From positions 254,089,582-254,153,581 of the forward strand of contig CP136061.1 of NCBI GenBank assembly GCA_032622095.1: DNA of 64,000 nt, read 5' to 3'. A program made the position numbers and the translations under genes. The notes under the pieces are model-generated. The model was not told the DNA's origin and made no database searches. It was given only the letters and a program-made list of their open reading frames with translations. Origin of the DNA: Siphonodentalium dalli. Lineage: Eukaryota; Mollusca; Scaphopoda; Gadilida; Siphonodentaliidae. This document shows, in pieces, positions 58,877-64,000 of this stretch. The first letter of the stretch is position 1; every line of letters starts with the position of its first letter.

Positions 58877-59346
58877 CCATACTATAGATTCATGGCATGA
58901 TATACGCCAGAGTATAGATTCATGGCATGATATACACCAGAGTATAGATTCATGACATGATATACGCCAGAGTATAGATTCATGGCATGATATACGCCAG
59001 AGTATAGATTCATGGCATGATATACGCCAGAGTATAGATTCATGACATGATATACGCCAGAGTATAGATTCATGACATGATATACGCCAGAGTATAGATT
59101 CATGGAATGATATACGCCAGAGTATAGATTCATGGTATGATATACGCCAGAGTATAGATTCATGGTATGATATATGCCAGAGTATAGATTCATGGCATGA
59201 TATACGCCAGAGTATAGACTCATGACATGATATACGCCAGAGTATAGATTCATGGCATGATATACGCCCGAGTATAGATTCATGGCATGATATACGCCAG
59301 AGTATAGATTCATGGCATGATATACGCCAGAGTATAGATTCATGAC
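58877..59346. repeat. 470-bp cassette in the L-S series
   Basis: CCATACT left edge and ATGCTATACACCGG at 59347. It shares with the 61727 copy a GGAATGATA monomer (position 27 C to A, near 59,104) that the older copies lack, so these two are the closest pair. Confidence 0.86.
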
Positions 59347-59736
59347 ATGCTATACACCGGAGTATAGATTCATGGCATGATATACGCCAGAGTATAGATT
59401 CATGACATGATATACGCCAGAGTATAGATTCATGACATGATATACGCCAGAGTATAGATTCATGACATGATATACGCCAGAGTATAGATTCATGGCATGA
59501 TATACGCCAGAGTATAGATTCATGGTATGATATACGCCAGAGTATAGATTCATGGTATGATATATGCCAGAGTATAGATTCATGGCATGATATACGCCAG
59601 AGTATAGACTCATGACATGATATACGCCAGAGTATAGATTCATGGCATGATATACGCCCGAGTATAGATTCATGGTATGATATACGCCAGAGTATAGATT
59701 CATGGCATGATATACGCCAGAGTATAGATTCATGAC
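59347..59736. repeat. Short block S, 390 bp
   Basis: Thirteen monomers between ATGCTATACACCGG at 59347 and 59737, with the same variant order as 35031-35420. Confidence 0.88.
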
Positions 59737-61726
59737 ATGCTATACACCGGAGTATAGATTCATGGTATGATATACGCCAGAGTATAGATTCATGACATGA
59801 TATACGCCAGAGTATAGATTCATGGTATGATATACGCCACAGTATAGACTCATGGCATGATATACGCCAGAGTATAGACTCATGGCATGATATACGCCAG
59901 AGTATAGACTCATGGCATGATATACGCCAGAGTATAGATTCATGGTATGATGTACGCCAGAGTATAGATTCATGGCATGATATACGCCAGAGTATAGACT
60001 CATGGCATGATATACGCCAGAGTATAGATTCATGGTATGATATACACCGGAGTATAGACTCATGGCATGATATACGCCAGAGTATAGACTCATGGCATGA
60101 TATACGCCAGAGTATAGATTCATGGTATGATGTACGCCAGAGTATAGATTCATGGCATGATATACGCCAGAGTATAGATTCATGGCATGATATACGCCAG
60201 GGTATAGACTCATGGCATGATATACGCCAGAGTATAGACTCATGGCATGATATACACCGGAGTATAGATTCATGGCATGATATACGCCAGAGTTTAGATT
60301 CGTGGCATGATATACGCCAGAGTATAGACTCATGGCATGATATACGCCTGAGTATAGATTCATGGTATGATATCCGCCAGAGTATAGAATCATGGCATGA
60401 TATACGCCAGAGTATAGATTCATGGTATGATATACGCCAGAGTATAGATTCATGGTATGATATACGCCAGAGTATAGACTCATGGCATGATATACGCCAG
60501 AGTATAGACTCATGGCATGATATACGCCAGAGTATAGATTCATGGTATGATATACGCCCGAGTATAGATTCATGGTATGATATACGCCAGAGTATAGATT
60601 CATGGTATGATATACGCCAGAGTATAGACTCATGGCATGATATACGCCAGAGTATAGACTCATGGCATGATATACGCCAGAGTATAGATTCATGGTATGA
60701 TATACGCCCGAGTATAGATTCATGGTATGATATACGCCAGAGTATAGATTCATGGCATGATATACGACAGAGTATAGATTCATGACATGATATACACCGG
60801 AGTATAGATTCATGGTATGATATACGCCAGAGTATAGATTCATGACATGATATACGCCAGAGTATAGATTCATGGCATGATATACGCCAGAGTATAGATT
60901 CATGGCATGATATACGCCAGAGTATAGATTCATGGCATGATATACGCCAGAGTATAGATTCATGGCATGATATACGCCAGAGTATAGATTCATGGCATGA
61001 TATACGCCAGAGTATAGATTCATGGCATGATATACGCCAGAGTATAAATTCATGGCATGATATACGCCAGAGAATAGATTCATGGCATGATATACGCCAG
61101 AGTATAGACTCATGGCATGATATACGCCAGAGTATAGATTCATGGTATGATATACGCCAGAGTATAGATTCATGGCATGATATACGCCAGAGTATAGACT
61201 CATGGCATGATATACGCCAGAGTATAGATTCATGGTATGATATACACCGGAGTATAGACTCTTGGCATGATATACGCCAGAGTATAGATTCATGGCATGA
61301 TACACGCCAGGGTATAGACTCATGGCATGATATACGCCAGAGTATAGACTCATGGCATGATATACACCGGAGTATAGATTCATGGCATGATATACGCCAG
61401 AGTTTAGATTCATGGCATGATATACGCCAGAGTATAGACTCATGGCATGATATCCGCCAGAGTATAGATTCATGGTATGATATCCGCCAGAGTATAGATT
61501 CATGGCATGATATACGCCAGAGTATAGACTCATGGCATGATATACGCCAGAGTATAGATTCATGGTATGATATACGCCAGAGTATAGACTCATGGCATGA
61601 TATACGCCAGAGTATAGACTCATGGCATGATATACGCCAGAGTATAGACTCATGGCATGATATACGCCAGAGTATAGACTCATGACATGATATACGCCAG
61701 AGTATAGACTCATGGCATGATATACG
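59737..61726. repeat. Shortened long block L with a private insertion
   Basis: Starts as L, but CCTGAG is 610 bp from the start instead of 520. The TGTACGCC monomer, single in other copies, appears twice (59951 and 60131), which fits a 90-bp, three-monomer insertion copied from just upstream. After the AGAGAATAG monomer near 61,073 it jumps ahead. The whole distance to the next cassette is therefore about 1.99 kb instead of 2.9 kb. Confidence 0.85.
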
Positions 61727-62196
61727 CCATACTATAGATTCATGGCATGATATACGCCAGAGTATAGATTCATGGCATGATATACACCAGAGTATAGATT
61801 CATGACATGATATACGCCAGAGTATAGATTCATGGCATGATATACGCCAGAGTATAGATTCATGGCATGATATACGCCAGAGTATAGATTCATGACATGA
61901 TATACGCCAGAGTATAGATTCATGACATGATATACGCCAGAGTATAGATTCATGGAATGATATACGCCAGAGTATAGATTCATGGTATGATATACGCCAG
62001 AGTATAGATTCATGGTATGATATATGCCAGAGTATAGATTCATGGCATGATATACGCCAGAGTATAGACTCATGACATGATATACGCCAGAGTATAGATT
62101 CATGGCATGATATACGCCCGAGTATAGATTCATGGCATGATATACGCCAGAGTATAGATTCATGGCATGATATACGCCAGAGTATAGATTCATGAC
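61727..62196. repeat. 470-bp cassette, last copy
   Basis: CCATACT edge at 61727 and ATGCTATACACCGG at 62197; the same private GGAATGATA monomer as the 58877 copy. Confidence 0.86.
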
Positions 62197-62586
62197 ATGC
62201 TATACACCGGAGTATAGATTCATGGCATGATATACGCCAGAGTATAGATTCATGACATGATATACGCCAGAGTATAGATTCATGACATGATATACGCCAG
62301 AGTATAGATTCATGACATGATATACGCCAGAGTATAGATTCATGGCATGATATACGCCAGAGTATAGATTCATGGTATGATATACGCCAGAGTATAGATT
62401 CATGGTATGATATATGCCAGAGTATAGATTCATGGCATGATATACGCCAGAGTATAGACTCATGACATGATATAAGCCAGAGTATAGATTCATGGCATGA
62501 TATACGCCCGAGTATAGATTCATGGTATGATATACGCCAGAGTATAGATTCATGGCATGATATACGCCAGAGTATAGATTCATGAC
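62197..62586. repeat. Short block S, 390 bp, last copy
   Basis: Again exactly 390 bp to the next ATGCTATACACCGG. It carries a private ATAAGCC change (position 6 C to A) near 62,475. Confidence 0.87.
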
Positions 62587-64000
62587 ATGCTATACACCGG
62601 AGTATAGATTCATGGTATGATATACGCCAGAGTATAGATTCATGACATGATATACGCCAGAGTATAGATTCATGGTATGATATACGCCACAGTATAGACT
62701 CATGGCATGATATACGCCAGAGTATAGACTCATGGCATGATATACGCCAGAGTATAGACTCATGGCATGATATACGCCAGAGTATAGATTCATGGTATGA
62801 TGTACGCCAGAGTATAGATTCATGGCATGATATACGCCAGAGTATAGACTCATGGCATGATATACGCCAGAGTATAGATTCATGGTATGATATACACCGG
62901 AGTATAGACTCATGGCATGATATACGCCAGAGTATAGATTCATGGCATGATATACGCCAGGGTATAGACTCATGGCATGATATACGCCAGAGTATAGACT
63001 CATGGCATGATATACACCGGAGTATAGATTCATGGCATGATATACGCCAGAGTTTAGATTCGTGGCATGATATACGCCAGAGTATAGACTCATGGCATGA
63101 TATACGCCTGAGTATAGATTCATGGTATGATATCCGCCAGAGTATAGAATCATGGCATGATATACGCCAGAGTATAGATTCATGGTATGATATACGCCAG
63201 AGTATAGATTCATGGTATGATATACGCCAGAGTATAGACTCATGGCATGATATACGCCAGAGTATAGACTCATGGCATGATATACGCCAGAGTATAGATT
63301 CATGGTATGATATACGCCCGAGTATAGATTCATGGTATGATATACGCCAGAGTATAGATTCATGGTATGATATACGCCAGAGTATAGACTCATGGCATGA
63401 TATACGCCAGAGTATAGACTCATGGCATGATATACGCCAGAGTATAGATTCATGGTATGATATACGCCCGAGTATAGATTCATGGTATGATATACGCCAG
63501 AGTATAGATTCATGGCATGATATACGACAGAGTATAGATTCATGACATGATATACACCGGAGTATAGATTCATGGTATGATATACGCCAGAGTATAGATT
63601 CATGACATGATATACGCCAGAGTATAGATTCATGGCATGATATACGCCAGAGTATAGATTCATGGCATGATATACGCCAGAGTATAGATTCATGGCATGA
63701 TATACGCCAGAGTATAGATTCATGGCATGATATACGCCAGAGTATAGATTCATGGCATGATATACGCCAGAGTATAAATTCATGGCATGATATACGCCAG
63801 AGTATAAATTCATGGCATGATATACGCCAGTGTATAGACTCATGGCATGATATACACCGGAGTATAGATTCATGGCATGATATACGCCAGAGTATAGATT
63901 CATGGCATGATATACACCAGAGTATAGATTCATGGCATGATATACGCCAGAGTATAGATTCATGGTATGATATACGCCAGAGTATAGATTCATGGTATGA
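62587..64000. repeat. Long block L, cut by the window end
   Basis: Starts with the L landmarks at the reference spacing (CCACAGTATAG 100 bp in, TGTACGCC at 214 bp, CCTGAG at 520 bp). It lacks the 90-bp insertion of the preceding copy. It is still in perfect phase at base 64,000, so the array continues. Confidence 0.87.

Larger units (their letters stand above)
1..64000. repeat. Giant 30-bp tandem satellite array filling the window
   Basis: Every part of the window is made of a 30-bp monomer; a consensus copy is at 61-90. Numbering that copy 1-30, the commonest variants are position 20 T/C, 26 G/A, 27 C/T, 7 G/A, 10 A to C or G, and 12 A to G or T. Rarer ones such as position 13 G to C/T, 15 A to T, 1 A to C and 30 G to C act as landmarks of larger blocks. 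Outside 35.55-42.92 kb the phase is broken only about a dozen times. Copies kilobases apart share the same series of variants, so the array has grown by duplication of multi-monomer blocks. Both edges are mid-array. A eukaryotic satellite is the best reading, inferred from size and lack of genes; the family name and host are unknown. Confidence 0.97.

Noticed and set aside
1-64000. CRISPR array with 30-bp repeats
   Set aside because: The repeats adjoin directly with no spacers, and no cas gene is present.
1-64000. Thousands of promoter-like TATGAT or TATAGATT boxes
   Set aside because: They are part of the monomer and occur every 30 bp, with no gene to serve and no paired upstream element.
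1-64000. CENP-B box or telomere repeat
   Set aside because: No TTCG-to-CGGG box pattern and no short G-rich telomere unit in the monomer, so a centromeric or telomeric role cannot be claimed from motifs.
1-64000. tRNA, rRNA or small RNA gene hidden in the array
   Set aside because: No stretch differs from the monomer by more than a few bases, which leaves no room for an RNA gene. The monomer hairpin alone is not evidence of one.

Overview
All 64,000 bases are one uninterrupted tandem array of a 30-bp monomer, about 2,130 copies. A consensus copy lies at 61-90, with about 40% G+C. Both window edges fall inside monomers, so the array continues on either side. I found no unique sequence, RNA gene, transposable element or convincing protein gene. 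A satellite or minisatellite this large, with neighbouring copies nearly identical in kilobase-scale blocks, suggests eukaryotic heterochromatin such as centromeric, subtelomeric or sex/B-chromosome DNA. The species cannot be told from the sequence.

Layout. The left domain (1 to about 22.76 kb) is punctuated by seven identical 29-bp monomers (CTTA at 837, 1676, 7345, 9594, 12473, 19012, 21861). These sit in a conserved module and bound units of 839, 5669, 2249, 2879, 6539 and 2849 bp. The third-largest structure inside them is a 930-bp higher-order repeat in three near-identical copies (13441 to about 16147). The right domain (about 22.76-64 kb) lacks the 29-bp monomer. It is organised around a different landmark, a monomer reading ATGCTATACACCGG, which bounds a 470-bp cassette, long blocks of 2-3.4 kb and short 390-bp blocks that recur in the same order. 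Left-type variants reappear at 43.7-49.2 kb.

Most of the array keeps perfect 30-bp phase for kilobases. The exception is 35.55-42.92 kb, with about 35 indels in 7.4 kb. Most are one-base homopolymer-style insertions, in sequence that otherwise copies its neighbours. This looks like an unpolished or wrongly bridged stretch of assembly, so copy number across it should not be trusted.

The long open frames are a by-product of a monomer exactly 10 codons long, in which two minus-strand frames have no stop and one plus-strand frame is stop-free in the consensus. The most interesting property of the monomer is its symmetry: nearly all of it is a nested imperfect palindrome, and the common variants fall mainly at unpaired positions. 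I see no evidence of a new enzymatic, defence or mobile system here.
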